Shown here: one piece after another, positions 48,211 to 62,400 of the stretch
Numbering within the stretch: position 1 is the stretch's first letter
Layout of the letters: the number at the start of each line of letters is the position of its first letter
Source of the DNA: Undaria pinnatifida
Lineage: Eukaryota; Sar; Phaeophyceae; Laminariales; Alariaceae
NCBI GenBank assembly: GCA_012845835.1
Contig: JABAKD010000002.1
Coordinates: 6,554,103 to 6,618,102, forward strand
Direction: 5' to 3'
Length of the DNA stretch: 64,000 nt
Notes under the pieces: generated by a model
Told to the model about the DNA's origin: nothing
The model's input: only the letters and a program-made list of their open reading frames with translations
Database searches by the model: none
Made by a program: the position numbers and the translations under genes

Positions 48211-49458
48211 GGCTGTCCATCGACAGTCATTCACCGCTTTGTGGGGTGGCGGACTTCGTGGTTTTGAGGAACAGCAACGATAGTGCATTGTTGAAACAAT
48301 AGTTTCAGGTATAGACGGCGCTGTACTGTTGGGAGATGAAGAGCAACAACGCAGAGGGGCAGGGCCGTTCCGACTGGGAGAGTGCTTCTGAAGTACCGCT
48401 TCCAAGACATAGTTGTTGTTGAAGCAAGTCCGGCCTGCTGCCTAGCGTCCATAGGTTTCAAACGAGAGGCATTACCAACGATACAGTCCATCTTAGTAGT
48501 AGTAATTTCACGACAAAATACGTAGGATACACAGGCAATTCGAAAAACTATCACTGGACACCAATCGTACTTGCAAAATACATTCATCGGCTTATCGTTT
48601 CCCACAACAAGCAGTGCACTATATTTTAGCCGTTTGTAATGAGACCGTTTTTTTTTCAGGCAAAAAGCCTTTCCATACCGCGTTACGTACACAGGGTTCC
48701 ATTTCGCAATGTGTCTGTCTGGCCGTCTGTCTGTTTGGTGTGTACTATGTTGACATTTGTGGTTTTTACATATTATTGCGAGCGCTGCAAGAGGCCGATT
48801 TCCACAAACCCGGGATATATTAAAGCGTGCGAGTGTGTGCGAACGCGTGGGATGTGTAAGATCTAACCCAACATATCATCAACAAATACCAGGTATTATT
48901 GATGATTATGGCTATTGATGTTACCTTAGGATATATTGTTGGCGGCGTTAGCAAACGTCGGCGGGCGGCGTACAATGTCACCATTCCATGATATGCAACA
49001 GGTTTTAGACTGTAAATTTGTTGTGGAAACGCCCCCAACAACATTTGAGGGTGGCCAAACCATCTATTATTGTGGGCGGCGATGGCAATTGATGGACACA
49101 ACAATTGGGCATCCGTTGTTGGCGGCAATAGCACTCTTCCGCGCGGTCGTCAACAATGATCATCGATACCCCACTTCACGAAATATAGTAGGTTTAGGCA
49201 ATAGTCTATTGTGGAAGCACCTCCAACAATCTCCTCTGTCTGGGTGGCCGAATAATATGTTGTGAGTGGCGAAGGGTATTGATAGACACCATAGAGTTAT
49301 ATTTTGGCGGAATTAGCAAACATCGGCACTCGGCCGTTGAAAAACGCCACACCATGATACACAAAAAGTTTGGACTATAGCCCATAATATTGTGGAAATA
49401 CGCCCAATAGTTTATCGTGGGTGTCCTACGTTGGTGTGTTTTTCACAATGGATGGAAC

Positions 49459-49482
49459 TAACCCTAACCCTACCCCTAACCC
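49459..49482. repeat. Interstitial telomere-like repeat, unit 3
   Basis: Four TAACCC hexamers with one A-to-C change. Confidence 0.8.
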
Positions 49483-50809
49483 ATAGGGAATATACCGATG
49501 ACTGCCCGTTAGTGATGTCACTGGGGTGAAATGGTTGAAAAAACACAGTAATGTGCATCTCTGTCGCTTCCCTACCATCTATCGTTCAGGACAACAGCCA
49601 TCTCTTTATTGACAACCAAGTGACTCCATTGTCACCAACAATTGTCTATCGCGGCTGCTTCCCCGACATGTATTATTGTTCAGGACATTAACCAGCCATC
49701 GATAGACAATCATGTTACTCCATTGATACAGCAACGGTGTATAGTGGGCATTGCCGGACATGTATGGTTCCCTGACAATATCTATCGGTAAAGAGGATTG
49801 CTAGACCACCGCGGTAAACAATTCCATTGATACACACGTTTTGGGGCTATTGTAGCGACAATGTTCTATTTTCTCTGAATTGTGCAGGGTGTAAGCACGT
49901 CATACAATATAGTCCATATCTCTCTCTATATATATATATATCCCTTGACGCTAACCGCCCATTGCCCGAAGTATTTAAGTGTATTGCTGCGGACAACGTT
50001 CATCGATAGACAGCGTTGATAGTCTATTATTATTGTCGACGCAATAGATCATTGTGGTGCCTATGGTCCGGGTGTGCGGATGTATATATACAAATAACAC
50101 GTACAAGACTATTATAATGGTCTATTGTCAAACGTACAGACTGTTAACATTACGCAGACGTCTAGACTAGACTACTAAGTAGTATTTCCGAACCATAAGT
50201 TAAAATATACATATATTTAATAACAATAGCAGGAAGCCTACCCGTACATGCATCTGAAACAAATCGGAGTCCATGCTCATAGCGCCGTGCTCAACACCGT
50301 TTATCCAGCCGACACTGCAAATGCTGTACATCGATTTCATGCGATGCTCTCAAAACGAACAACACTACGTCACGCATATTGTCCCACGTCTATCCCCACT
50401 GTGTCACCCTAACCACTGCCCGACGACACACTAGTCAAATCGTATAAGCTCTTTGCACAACCGACCATGTGAATTTGACCAGCACATGCACTGGCAGTCA
50501 CCGCGGCCTGGGGACGGGCCACGAAGACGTAGTGCATGTTGTGAGATGCTCACACGTCGTAATAGTTAGGGCGACACCAACGAAACCTGCACAGCACACA
50601 AAACACACTAGTTACCCTTCCAGCATCTGCCTCTCTCAACGTTTAAGGGCCAACGAAGTCGATCGGTAGTCCCATACTATAGATTACAACAGACATGCGG
50701 GTGTTGCTTGTCCTCCGACATCTCACCACGTAACGTGCGACCAGGAGATAAATAATCAAGGTATAACAATACGTCACGACCGTGAACAAATGAAAATCAT
50801 CATTGTTTT

Positions 50810-52718
50810 CTAGACAGAAGGCAGCGTGGGACGTTGTTCCAGGAAAGCTTGCTTCAACAACGAGTAGATAGGCCCGTATCCATAGTCAGATTTCTCATCC
50901 AACGAAGCGCCGTTGTCGACCTTCAGCTTGATGTTGTTGAGGCCAATGTTGCCCGACATTGCGGTTCTCGCCGCGTCATCGAAAGGGATTGTCACAGCGT
51001 CCTCTAGCGAGTTGCCAACAAAATGGGTCCCGTTGGCATCCATGACCTTGAGAGTCTCTGCACCTCCGACGATGTGATTCTCCTGGAATAGGGTTTTCTG
51101 CGCCCTGACTCTTACCACATTAGGCTCGGTGAATCCAAGGTACGATCAGGTGTTGTACCTGACCAAGCGAGGGGTGAAAACGAATGGTCGTGCGGTGGAG
51201 AAGCTACACACGTGGACCACCCTCACGACCAGGGAAGCCTCAGATTCGCTCGTTAGCCCTGTTTCAGGTTGTCTCCTCCCATCGAGAGGCAGCGGCCGCC
51301 GTGGACACTTGTACTAACCCCTCACCTCTGCCGAACACCCATCCACGAAGTGGGCAACATCGCGGTGCGGACGAAGTAGGCGTGGGTTCCGTCATCCCGT
51401 GGTAGGCTGCACAACAAACAGAGCATACTCAGGCTATGCGCGCAATGAATTGACGGTCATGCCGACCTATGCGTTCCGCTGTTCACTTTGACAACAGCGT
51501 CGTCAATGCCCCGGTAAAGCAATATAGCGGAGCACACTAGGAGCAAGACGACGACCGACTTTGGTAACATAGGCTTCAAATATGAACAGATAGAGAGGGG
51601 GTTCGCGTATGGACGGTCAATAAGTAAGCAATGTGTAAGGCTCCAATCACTGCCTATAACAAATAATAACTGTCTTGGATCCAACGTCATCCATGAGGTT
51701 ATGGTAACGTTAGTTTAAAGAGGGTGAACGAAACGGCTGCAAGTTTATGACGATTTGTCGCCGGAACGACATCTGGGTAAAATCGTGAGGTAGCTATAGT
51801 AACATGTACATGAATGGGACTCAAGCTTTGTAGCGGCCTTAATGATAGTATAATCAGGGCAATTGCTGCCAAAACAAATGTGCCAATCGAAACTTTGTGC
51901 GAAATATACACGAGGTTTCCGCCGTGGGCGCAAAGGCTAATGACTGCGCCACTCGTAGCATAACCGCTAGCCGTTGTACCGTGCACCTGGCCATGAACAA
52001 AATGAGTGTGGACGAGGCAATGTAATGAACCAGAAGATCCTGTGCATTTAATCGCCCGGAAAGCTACCACTGGTGTGAACAAGTTTAGAACTACGGAACT
52101 GTCATATTCTCATTCCAAGCAGTCCTTGCTTCTGGAAAACGTTAATGCAGTTCGGAACACGGTCAGAATAATTTGCCATTGGTAGCACCCGATGAAGACA
52201 AAATGCTAAGGAAATTACCCGCGTATGTGGGAAAATCGTACTGCGTGCCGGCGAGGATGGGGGCGCTCGGCATGGGCTCAAGCAGCGCAACGACAACACT
52301 CATGGCCATGCCTCTATACACGGCACCAACACACTGGCACAAGCACACACAATTCAAGCGGCATTGACCTACCTCGAGAATGATACCGTCTTGAACGAAC
52401 ACTTCGTCGTTGAGCAACCATGCCCATATTGCGCTGTTACTGATGATGTTGCTCTCGGGGTTGATGGCGTACACGGGTGTCTTGCCTCCGTGCTCTTCCC
52501 ACACTCGTGCCATTGTCGCACAGCCGCCACGGGTGTTCCCACCCGCGGACACAACCTGCAGTTGCACAGAGACCGATGAATATCGAAACAAATACCGGGA
52601 GGCTCTCCTCGCACTCCGTCTTGGGGATGGACTCGTGTGGTTACACGGTGTCTTGTGGGGTGGCTACCTTGAGAGCGAGCATGTTCAGGACAGCCTCGTT
52701 TCCAAGGGCCGTCGCCAT
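50810..52718 (-). pseudogene. Mannuronan C5-epimerase pseudogene, unit 3, also missing exon 6
   Basis: Unit 3 counterpart. Exon 1 52718-52373 begins MATALGNEAV and is 346 nt. Codon 26 is TAA (52643-52641), as in unit 2. Exon 2 is 51986-51894, exon 5 about 51557-51487, and exon 7 51158-50810 with the shared TGA. Compared with unit 2, about 595 bp (24448-25042 there) are absent at about 51208, which removes exon 6 entirely. The exon 7 tail is shifted out of the ancestral frame near its end. Exons 3 and 4 are missing as in the other copies. This is the most degraded of the three. Confidence 0.85.
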
Positions 52719-53420
52719 CTTGGTACTACGTGACTTTTGGAAGATGCCGTGTCTTCTGCGGTGTAGTTGTTGAGATTTGTGTCGTTGAGCTAATGTCGAG
52801 GATTAATCGTTTGATTGTTACACTGATGCGGCTTTGATCAATCGCAGTGAAGGGGGGGGGGGGTACGATAATTTGAGCAACAAGGCTGTGCTGGCGATCG
52901 GCGCCCTGTATCGGAGTGGTACCAAAACAGATCGTGATCAGAAAAAAAAAATGGTGCGCTGGCAGCCAGGCAGGGAAGCAGGCGGGCAACCGGGGAGGAA
53001 TAATACACACGGGATATTTATCGTTGTGTTACAACTGCCGCATTGAGCAGAACCTGAATGTAACTGCATAGTCTAGACTACAAGAACACGTTCTGATCGC
53101 TGGTGAAGTCGATTCTAAAACATTTCAGAACGAATATTAACTGTCAATATCGTGGAATGCCTCCGGTCATATCGTCGTGGTTCTTCAGGTGCTTTCGAAA
53201 CAACATTCAATTCGTCCCTGGGGCATTGCTCGGGTTTCGTAGAAAACAAGGACAACAAATTGATGATAGTGGCATCCACTGAATACTAAGTTGACCCAAC
53301 AATTAAATCAGGGTTTTACATTTCATTTATTGCTCGTTTTCTTGGAACAAATTCTGTTGATGGTATGGTAGGGTTTAAGGGGGTGCGCAAGTGTGAACAT
53401 TATTGGTTATACAATGCCGG

Positions 53421-53505
53421 TCGCTCCGTCCGGTGGTCTAGTTGTTGCCATCGAACAGTACCATTAGTAGCGTTATTCCTTGAGTTCGATTCCCACCGTA
53501 GTGAT
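53421..53505 (+). other. tRNA-like sequence, unit 3
   Basis: Counterpart with TGGTCTAGTTG and GAGTTCGATTCCCACC. Confidence 0.33.
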
Positions 53506-54168
53506 ATTTTTTACTTTATTTGCAAAAATGCAACAAAAATGATAACTAACTGTTGAGAGCGCCTACCAGCAGCGTGGGTAGGTACAATTCGACGCGAGTC
53601 GACGAAGCAAGAAAAATGCCGAATTATTCTCGCGATGAAAATGAAGGCACACACCGTTGTGGGAAGGGGGAAGAAGGGCCCACTATGTGCCCTCGGATCT
53701 GAGTTACTCTTGCGAGGGAGCACGAGGATAGTGCGAGGAAAATGAATGGAATACAAAACAAAACGAAAAAAAGGCAAGATTCTATTTACGCAGGACCCCG
53801 CCCGGCTGGAATATTCTCAATCCTACGATAAGACGCCCAAGTGCCATGTTTATTCAGCCCAATATCAAGGAATTGCTTAATTTTCTCTTTCATCGTGGGA
53901 CCGGGCGTTATTAAGGGTTTGGAGTTTAGTTCATTGACACTATTCAAGACCTTGATTTTTTATGGTAGAGGGAGAGATGATCTACACTTGAAATCCTCTT
54001 CTTCTAATTCTGATACTACTACTTAGTGTGAAGCAGCACTGGTCCATTGCAATCGTTTTATCCAGCAATAATAGTCGATGCAGCTCGCGATGCATGTGAT
54101 AAGTTCGGACTAAACGAGACCACGTTAGGCAAACACGCGTAGTACATGGTCCACACAAGTATATCAAT

Positions 54169-54459
54169 TCATGCACATTTTATTGATGCCGGGCCGGTGC
54201 AAGGATTCGTCACAGCGCTTCCTTCTCCTAACAACGACGCATGATCTCGAAACACATTCATACGATGTTCGAGACCACCTACCAAAGGGGGACCGCCCTT
54301 CCTTGAAGCTGGCGTAGCATGGGTCAAACACTGAGTTGTGGTTTTAGGGCGTTTGATCTGGTCAGCCGAAAGATCCTCCGGAATAGCATCGATGTGTACC
54401 GGTCCGTGTAGCAAGGGTCCAACCATTTTTTCCTTAGAGTCTTCACGCAGAGTTCGCAT
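54169..54459 (-). other. Anonymous conserved reading frame, unit 3
   Basis: 96-codon counterpart ending in VPASIKCA-like GPASIKCA. No function assigned. Confidence 0.22.
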
Positions 54460-55663
54460 ATATTAGTTTGTTCCAATTAGTCTAGAGGTATAGGAAAGTT
54501 GCCCGTCTACGGTTGATGACATCACTGCTGAATAGTATCTGTTGCTATCCTTTTTTTCGTTAGAATACGAATTATAGGGTTAACGCGAACAGGACCGGAA
54601 GCAATTTTTATTGATAATGAAACGTTCTGTGACTTGAATGTTTCCGAACGGTGCCGGAAGTCCTGAACTGAGGAACGACCCGAACATGTTGTTGATTTGC
54701 CTAAAGGGTCGGTTACATACCTACAGGAGGAGGCCATAGGATTGTTCATCCGGTGGCACATGCATTGTTTTACCATCGCAAAGTTAGAGTTCAGTACTGA
54801 GCTTCTCGAGTGAAAAGCCTCACCATGTTTCGGAGCATGTGGTTTGGGGTAGTCAGAGTTGCTCACGGGAAAATCCTCGCAAACATTGTGTGCACGCCTC
54901 TCGTATCACGAGTCATAGCAGGTATTCAAAAATTTGGGTGGTGCTGTGAAGCTTCACGTACAAGCTATTCCTTCCGCGTCACTTCCGTAGCGATTCCACC
55001 GTTGCGTCCATTACGGAATGCGCCAAGGCCTCTCAATCGCATGTCGCCAGGTCTGGGGCCGGTACGCCTCTCAGATACACCCAAACACCAGTACATTACA
55101 GCAGGGGAAATAGCATTGCACTCCTCGTAACGGTTTGCGGAATCAGAGTGCACATGGCAGGGCCTTGGTGGTAGGATGGGGGGGTGTAAAAGCTGCAATC
55201 GGGTGCCTAACCGTCCCTTGGATAAAAGATCCATGGTTAATAGGCAGAATATAGTAGTATCCTATTCCAATGTTTAGCCGTTTTTTTGTATGTTATAGAC
55301 TAGGCCTTGATCGGAACGTTTTGAGTCCTACAAGTATTTTGACCGGCAACGGGTATTGATTAAACCGCCCAACAATCTATGGTTCGGGCAGTATACTTAT
55401 TTTCATCTAATAACGTCAACTAAAGCTATCACTGAAACGGGTGGCTATAGATAGACGTTTCCTGAACGGTACCATTTGGGCGATGAAAAACTGGGGTATT
55501 GAAAACTGAGAAGCTAAATCTACTGTCTCCGACAGTAAGTATCGATAGACTTTGTGACCATTACGTTGTTTCATGCAGTAGATGTTGACAAATGTTTCCA
55601 CTGTTCTATTGTTTGAGACCGTAGGTATCGGGGGACTTATCACTATTCATTAGCTGTGGACAG

Positions 55664-55950
55664 AGGCGTGCCACGACATATGTGCATTTTTTTTTTCAGA
55701 GGTGTTTTTCAATTTGGGAGCTTAAGACCTCCCAAAAACTGATTTGGAGAAAAACCAAAACTGCTACCGGATGAAAAATCCCATGGCCTAGGTACATAAC
55801 GAAAAAATCGTTCAAACAAAATGGCCTAATTCCGACGATTTTGGCTTAAGGAGCCCCGTCGTTCAGAAACCATTTCGGACGAAATTGCTACTACCTCTAT
55901 CGTAGCGCGCGTCGACAGTAGCTACTTGTATCCATAAACCCTTTAATAAT
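55664..55950. repeat. Dispersed repeat R285, unit 3 upstream copy
   Basis: Counterpart of 9789-10075 in unit 3. Confidence 0.72.
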
Positions 55951-57763
55951 TTTTTTGATTCGGATGATAGGTATCGATAGATATTTACGTAACACATTAC
56001 GTATCGATAGACCTTGTTACCACTCCAAATGTTCGGACGATAGGTATCGATAGACCTTTTTTACCTATCCAGCTAGGGTCATCTCCGACCTATTGCTAAA
56101 ACTACTTCCCATGTCGAAATCGAAATGATCAGAACTTCTGTCATTGGCTTCGTAGCATGGTTGATCTGTTTTCGAATATGGGTGGCGATTTTCCGCTATT
56201 CCACATGAAATCGGAAATCGTGAATAAAATGGTTCAAAATGAACGAACAAGTGGTTGAGAAAATCGGAAACGTACGAAGAATAATGAAAACTATCAACGG
56301 CAGAAAACACGCTAACAAATCAAACATTTCGTTCCTACCCGGCAATTCTCCAGATCAAATGACTGAGTAAGGCGATCTACCTTGTGCACGATCCAAACTT
56401 AACCTATGGCGCAAATTCCCACACGCGGTCCCTGAATGCGACGACCGCCAAGCGTTATTTGCAAGTGTAAACGAACGAAAAGAATCACTACAACAGTGAT
56501 ATACGTATCATACCATGGTTTGGTCGACACCGCTGCGTACGGTATTCTGCAAGGTATGTATTGTTCTCGAGATGGCCAACCCGATGCAACTGGATGTCAT
56601 GCGCCAAAACCACGTAAAGCCAAACAAATTATGGTGGGATAAATCCACGAAGATCTTGTTTTCGAAAACACAACCTTCTCAATGTTGTCGGCGAGTTGAC
56701 GTAAATTCCTAGCTAGTATCGGTCGGATTGTCCTACACGCCGTGTTCTTTTTCCTCAAAAATATTACGTTGGCTGCCGCCCAGGATTGGTGAGCGAATTT
56801 CCCTGATTATGTTCCCCACCCACCCTTCCCTCTCAGTTCATTTTACCCTGCAGCCTTGACCAGCGCCCCGACCGAGTCACTCCACCGCCTGCCCTGCTAT
56901 ACAGCTGCTGTACTCGCGCTGCAACAACTGTGCGTGATTCTGCGTCTGCTATTTCCGTCTGTCGCGAGCTCCGTGTTCTGATGTGAGTTACGTTGGAGTT
57001 CTGCTGGTAACATACGGTTTCCATTACACGGCGCCGTGCGGGATCCCAGTTTTCTGTACTATTGATAGTGCGATATGTTGTCCTCGCGTTCACAGCACCC
57101 AGCCGATGTGCTGCTGTTGTCAAACCCACTATCCGAACATTCCCAAGATAGCACGACGTACACATAAACCCTATGGTTGGCGAAGACAGGCTACCCTGTT
57201 GCCGTCATGTAAAGCCAACTACCTATTCCCGGCATATAGTCCACTTAGTTGATGTGACGTCAGGAATGTGTTACATGCGGCCTCGTTTTGTCTCAGCAGC
57301 GACGGATGGACTAGAAACGCGTTTTGTACGATTCATCGGGGACCAACCGCCACATGTTGGCCGCACGACATACTCGACTAGGTAGGGCCTGGGTCGCGTT
57401 TAACGTTGGAGCAGGGTCGAAGTAAGGCTGTTGATGAAGGCGGCCGAAGCAACAATTGCGGTAGCGGTGCATGTATACGAAACGGCGCTGAACTCAGAAT
57501 CGATCTTTACGCGAAAAAAAGAGATACCATATCAGGTACGAGTGGTGTAATTCCGTCGATAGGTGATGACATGCAACGACAGGCTGATTCAAGTCAACCG
57601 ACGGAAATTATTCCCCGGCGAATTTCCATGTCAATTTTCTTATTCAAACCGTGAAATGTTGCACACATCTTCTATGTGCAGTTGCGAAGACATAACCTGT
57701 CGGGGGGTTAGCTCATTTTCTTTTTCGGCTGATTTTAACGGTACTCAAGAGTTTTGGGAAATA

Positions 57764-57888
57764 CAATAACAACAAAAACAGCAACAACAACAAAAACAGC
57801 AACAACAACAACAGCAACAACAACAACAACAACGACGACGACAACAACAACAACGACAACAACAACAACAGCAACAACAACAACAACG
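57764..57888. repeat. CAN trinucleotide microsatellite, unit 3
   Basis: About 125 bp of CAA/CAG/CGA triplets, the longest of the three alleles. Confidence 0.9.
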
Positions 57889-58399
57889 AAGGTCAGGCCT
57901 CGGGATGGGCATATATAGTCTATAGAAGACGTGTGAAAAATGTCAGGACCTATCGCTCACAAACGGCGAGGACATTTTTTTTTACTTTTTTTGTGCGTAA
58001 ACCGGGTAAGATGTTTTTTTTTATGACTTGGCTTTAGTGTAGGATACATCTTTCGTCGCTATATATTCAGCTTAATATTGAACATACGCAGGACAGACAT
58101 TCATTTTGTTGATCGGAAAATCTACGGGCATGCCTTGGAGTGCATATAATCGGGTCGCGCAAAAGGTACGGCGCAATCGGTTTCACGCCTCGGTAAACAA
58201 GTCTGAATATTATTGAAATATTTGAAGGCCTGTCATTGGTCGATACGAGTTTCGCCCCTAAAGACAGCCCGAGACCGTTATATTAAATAAACGGCCGTGT
58301 CGTCCTCTCCCACTGGTCATGTACGTTTTTAAATAGATATTGCGAGCGGCATTCGTGGGGGACAGAGTGTCCGATATTTTACTTGAACAAACCTGTGAT

Positions 58400-59100
58400 G
58401 GTAATTTCCTATGGGACGGGGGGGAGTGGCGTACCCATGTGTTGCTTGCCGTAGTCATTTGACCATTGACCACACGCATCCCTTTCGACACGGAGCACCG
58501 TTCCTACTCCTAATAGAGACACCTCCAACATCTAGGCGTTCATTGCGCTTCTTCCATACACTACATAGAAACTGTTTGCTTATCCTATTCCCGTCCTGTT
58601 TCGCCACCATGTATCTCCTAGGATAGCGATCGTTTTCTCGCAACTTTTTAGTCTACCAAACTCTTCTACATCACATATGTGTCTGATTTTCCATCTCCTC
58701 TAAGCACCCCGCACCTCCTTGTACACTTCACATTTTCCTAATATGTGAGTCCTATGCTCTATTGTTGTGCCACACGAGCACATACTGGTAGCCGCGTCCT
58801 TCTCCTCCCGACTACTGATTTACTGGTGCTCTCTTTCTTCTTTCTGGTGGTTCCAGACACCCTACACGAAATCGCAGTTTCAGCTTTTTCGCGTAGTCCA
58901 TTGGGCCGTGCAGATACGTGATAATTCCAATATCTTCCCTCAAGCCCCCGTATATCTCTAAGTGCTTCTCCTATTTCACCTTATTCTTAACTACCTTATG
59001 GGGGGGGTTGTTGACGAAATTCACATATATTTTGGAAAAGAACGGATGGCGCGAAGAGAGGCCTTGCAACTACTGTTCAATATATGTTCCCCGTCGCTGA
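58400..59100 (-). pseudogene. Non-LTR retrotransposon 3' end (dead), unit 3
   Basis: Unit 3 counterpart. The tail ISKQFLCSVWKKRNERLDVG, then GGVSIRSRNGAPCRKGC and VVNGQMTTASN in a shifted frame, is readable at 58643-58400. The Cys/His segment lies near 58780. Frameshifted and inactive. Confidence 0.6.
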
Positions 59101-59444
59101 CGGCCCCTTTGGCAAACTCGACCCAGTCGCGTAGGGGTCAAGATATATTTTCTGCGACATATATCCGATATAGAGTACTATGTATTCTGGTGCCGCGGTG
59201 GTCGGTCAAAACGTGTGACATACATCCCCAGCTGCATCAATCACTCCCGTGCACATAACACGTACATATGCTGGCATAACCGTGCTACAAAGCCCTGTGA
59301 CGAGTTTGTACGTCCTTGACATTCACGGGCTTCCTCCGTGCACTTCCGTTGAACACCCAGATCTCAACGACCAGCGAACGAAGCTAAGTCCCAGCTCAAC
59401 ACCACAGCAGGCACCACCTCTTCCTAACAACACATCGCACCAAC

Positions 59445-62400
59445 ATGACGACGGGCCTTGGAAAAGCGGTGGTCCTGGGCATGCTCGCTTTCAAGATGGC
59501 CGCATCACAAGACACGGAGTCACCAAACGAGTCTATCCCTAAGCCGGAGTGCGATGCAAGCATCCAGGTTTCGATTCGGTACTCGTCGGCCACTGCGCGG
59601 TTATACGTTGTGTCGGCGGACGGTAATGCCCGTGGAGGCTGTGTGACATTGGCACAAATATGGGAAGAACGAAGAGGCAAGGCACCATTGTATGCCGTCG
59701 ACGCCCAGAGCGGAAATATAACGAACAGCGCGACAGGGACGTGGTTGCTCACCGAAGAACTGTTCGTGCAGGACGGAATTACTCTCCAGGTGAGCAGCTG
59801 TTTTCCGTTTTCCTGTCTGACGCGTGCTACGATAGAGGTGCACCATTTTTTTTCAGAATCATCCTCAATTTGGGAGAATAAGACCCTCTTCCGAAAATAC
59901 AAATATTTGGAGAAAAACAAAACTGATGAAGAAATCCCATGGCCGAGGTGCACAACGAGAAAGAATCAAGCAAAAAGCAAAATGAACCTACTTCCGACAA
60001 ATTTGGAATTATGGAGCCCCGTCATTCGGAAATCATTTCAGACGTAAAAGTGCTACCTATGTCGTAGAACGTATCGTCTTACGGTGTATTTACCTGTTAG
60101 AAATCAAAGGACTGTGAGTATGCTTTCCTGCATCGCTGAGGCCAACAACGAACGCCATCATCCTGGCTTGCAAGAGGTCAGGTTTACCCACACGTACGCT
60201 GTGTCTTCCCACCGTTTCAATATTTTCCAATGCCGACGATGATGATATTCGCGTCTTGTGTGTGTTTCAGTTTGTCAACGGAGCATCACACGGACCGGTC
60301 TTACTTCAATTTGGTCGTCCCCGCTTGTTTCGTTCATGTTCAGGTGCACGGGACCTCGGCCGGTGGCGATGCTGACGAACTACGTCTCCTCAGTACGAGC
60401 GACACTTTCATCAACCTGCGCGCTCACGGCGGAAGCCTTGATTTCTTGAGCACCAAGGTACGCCGTACGCTCTGAATCATGCGTCGGCTCGGCCAACGTC
60501 ACACTTCGTTCGACACTCGTCTTTGTAGACTCTGACAGCGTTCTGTTATGTACACGTACTTGTGTGGCCGCGATGCGTTATTGCCCCAACAGGCTTGATT
60601 ATCGGGAAACCCAGTGCAGCGTGCCGCGCGTTACTTATTCTAGGTGCTACCTTTGCGAAACGCCAACTTATATTCTATATTTTCGTCGTGATGGCGCATA
60701 GATGCCGTTATGTAGTTTACGTACCGGGAAACGACGACGGAGGCAGTATCGTTGACTATTCTATGAGTCCATACAAGTTCCAATAACCACTTTGACGCTG
60801 TTTGATGTCGATTTTGTTCGCTATGATCTCTGTCATGGCCACAGGCGTCCATAACGACTATCTTCTATCGTGTTGTAGGTTATGCTTCCGCCCCCCTCTC
60901 TCTGCCCGCTTTGAACGCCAGGCCAGCTGTCGGACTGCTGCCAATGTGCGTCGCTCTATATAATATTGCCGTGCTCTCGTCCTCATCGTCCCCCCGTCAT
61001 GTCAGGTGTTCTCGTGGGACACCTCCACCAACGCCCCCGACGATGATCAAGAAGACGGTCGGTCGTACGTCAGCGCCGTCTCGGAAGTCATCACTGACAA
61101 CAACCAGACATGCCGAGGCAGGGCCAAGAAGAACATGGGAGAGGCGCGGATGGACATCGAGGACAGCGAAATGGGCTACCTTGGGTACCAAGGAAGCGAG
61201 GCCTACGGTCTAACGTGGAAGGTGAGATGTGCATCAACCGTCCTGGTATGAACAAGCTCAGCACGGTATCCGTTGAAAACTTTCACCGATATGCCGTTGT
61301 AACACAGCTAATACCTCACATATCTCGGAATCCGACGTGTCGACCACGGCCACCTACAGTATGTTATAATGGACGTTACGCTGATATTATGGTCATCATA
61401 ACCTTTGCCGGAACTCCATCCAAGGTTTCGTCATATTTCCCAACCGACACCCTCAAGCCTTTCACAGGTTTTGAAAATATCGTTGACCAGTATCATCAAG
61501 GAATGCACGGAGCTGGTCCCGACGGTTAGCCCTATTGAACGCACGTGATTACCATTTTGACGGATTGGAGCGCAACAGAGCTGATAAAGTAATCTGCTAT
61601 TATACTACTGCATATGAATGAGCTAGTTGAAAAAATATCTCCTTGTCCCACCCGCGGTCGATCTTCACTTGGACACATCGATATTCTGATCAGGTCCGTG
61701 GGTTCTGCGTCAACAAGAGTAACCGCGATGTGTTCGACCATGTCAACGTCTACGGTAACATCTACGATTCCGACATCCACCACAACAACTTCGGGGTCTA
61801 CACGTACGGCCACCAGCAGGGAGACTGGAGGAGGAACAAGATGCACAACAACAAGGGGTACGGCTTTGATCCCCACGACGATAGCGACTTCCTCACCATC
61901 CACGACAACGAGGTCTACGACAACGGGTACCACGGCATCATCGCCTCCAAGCGCTGCAACGGAGTGTCCATCCAGGTACGACGCGTTTGGTGTTCCTCAG
62001 TCGGTATGTGTAGCAGAACGCAAAAGAAAATATCAAGGCATTGTCTTACCGAACGTGTTGGTTTGAGCCAATGCTACGACACCCACACATTGGAGGTCCA
62101 CTAACACGCCAAGAATCTCCCTGCCGCGCAAGACTCTGAGCGTTCTCACCAGCACGAGCGGGGTAAACATACATGGTTCATAACAAATATTGGGCCAGAA
62201 TGCCGACTGACCAATCAAGGTTATTTTCGTTGTCGACGTTCAGGGAAATGAGGTGTACGGCGGTGCTTCGACGTCTGCTGGCATATTCCTTCACCGGAGC
62301 AGCGACGACGCCGTTGTCAAGGGTGAGCAGCCAGGCGGACAGGGTAGCATGCCCCTTATTATGTTGATCACATTTCCTGAGCAGCGATATGCACACGAGT

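Larger units (their letters stand above)
22054..49170. repeat. Segmental duplication unit 2
   Basis: Complete unit of about 27.1 kb against about 22.05 kb for unit 1. The excess is accounted for by the 6.4 kb copia insertion, two extra copies of a 530-bp block and a 268-bp duplication, less the 2.6 kb insertion present only in unit 1. Confidence 0.92.
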
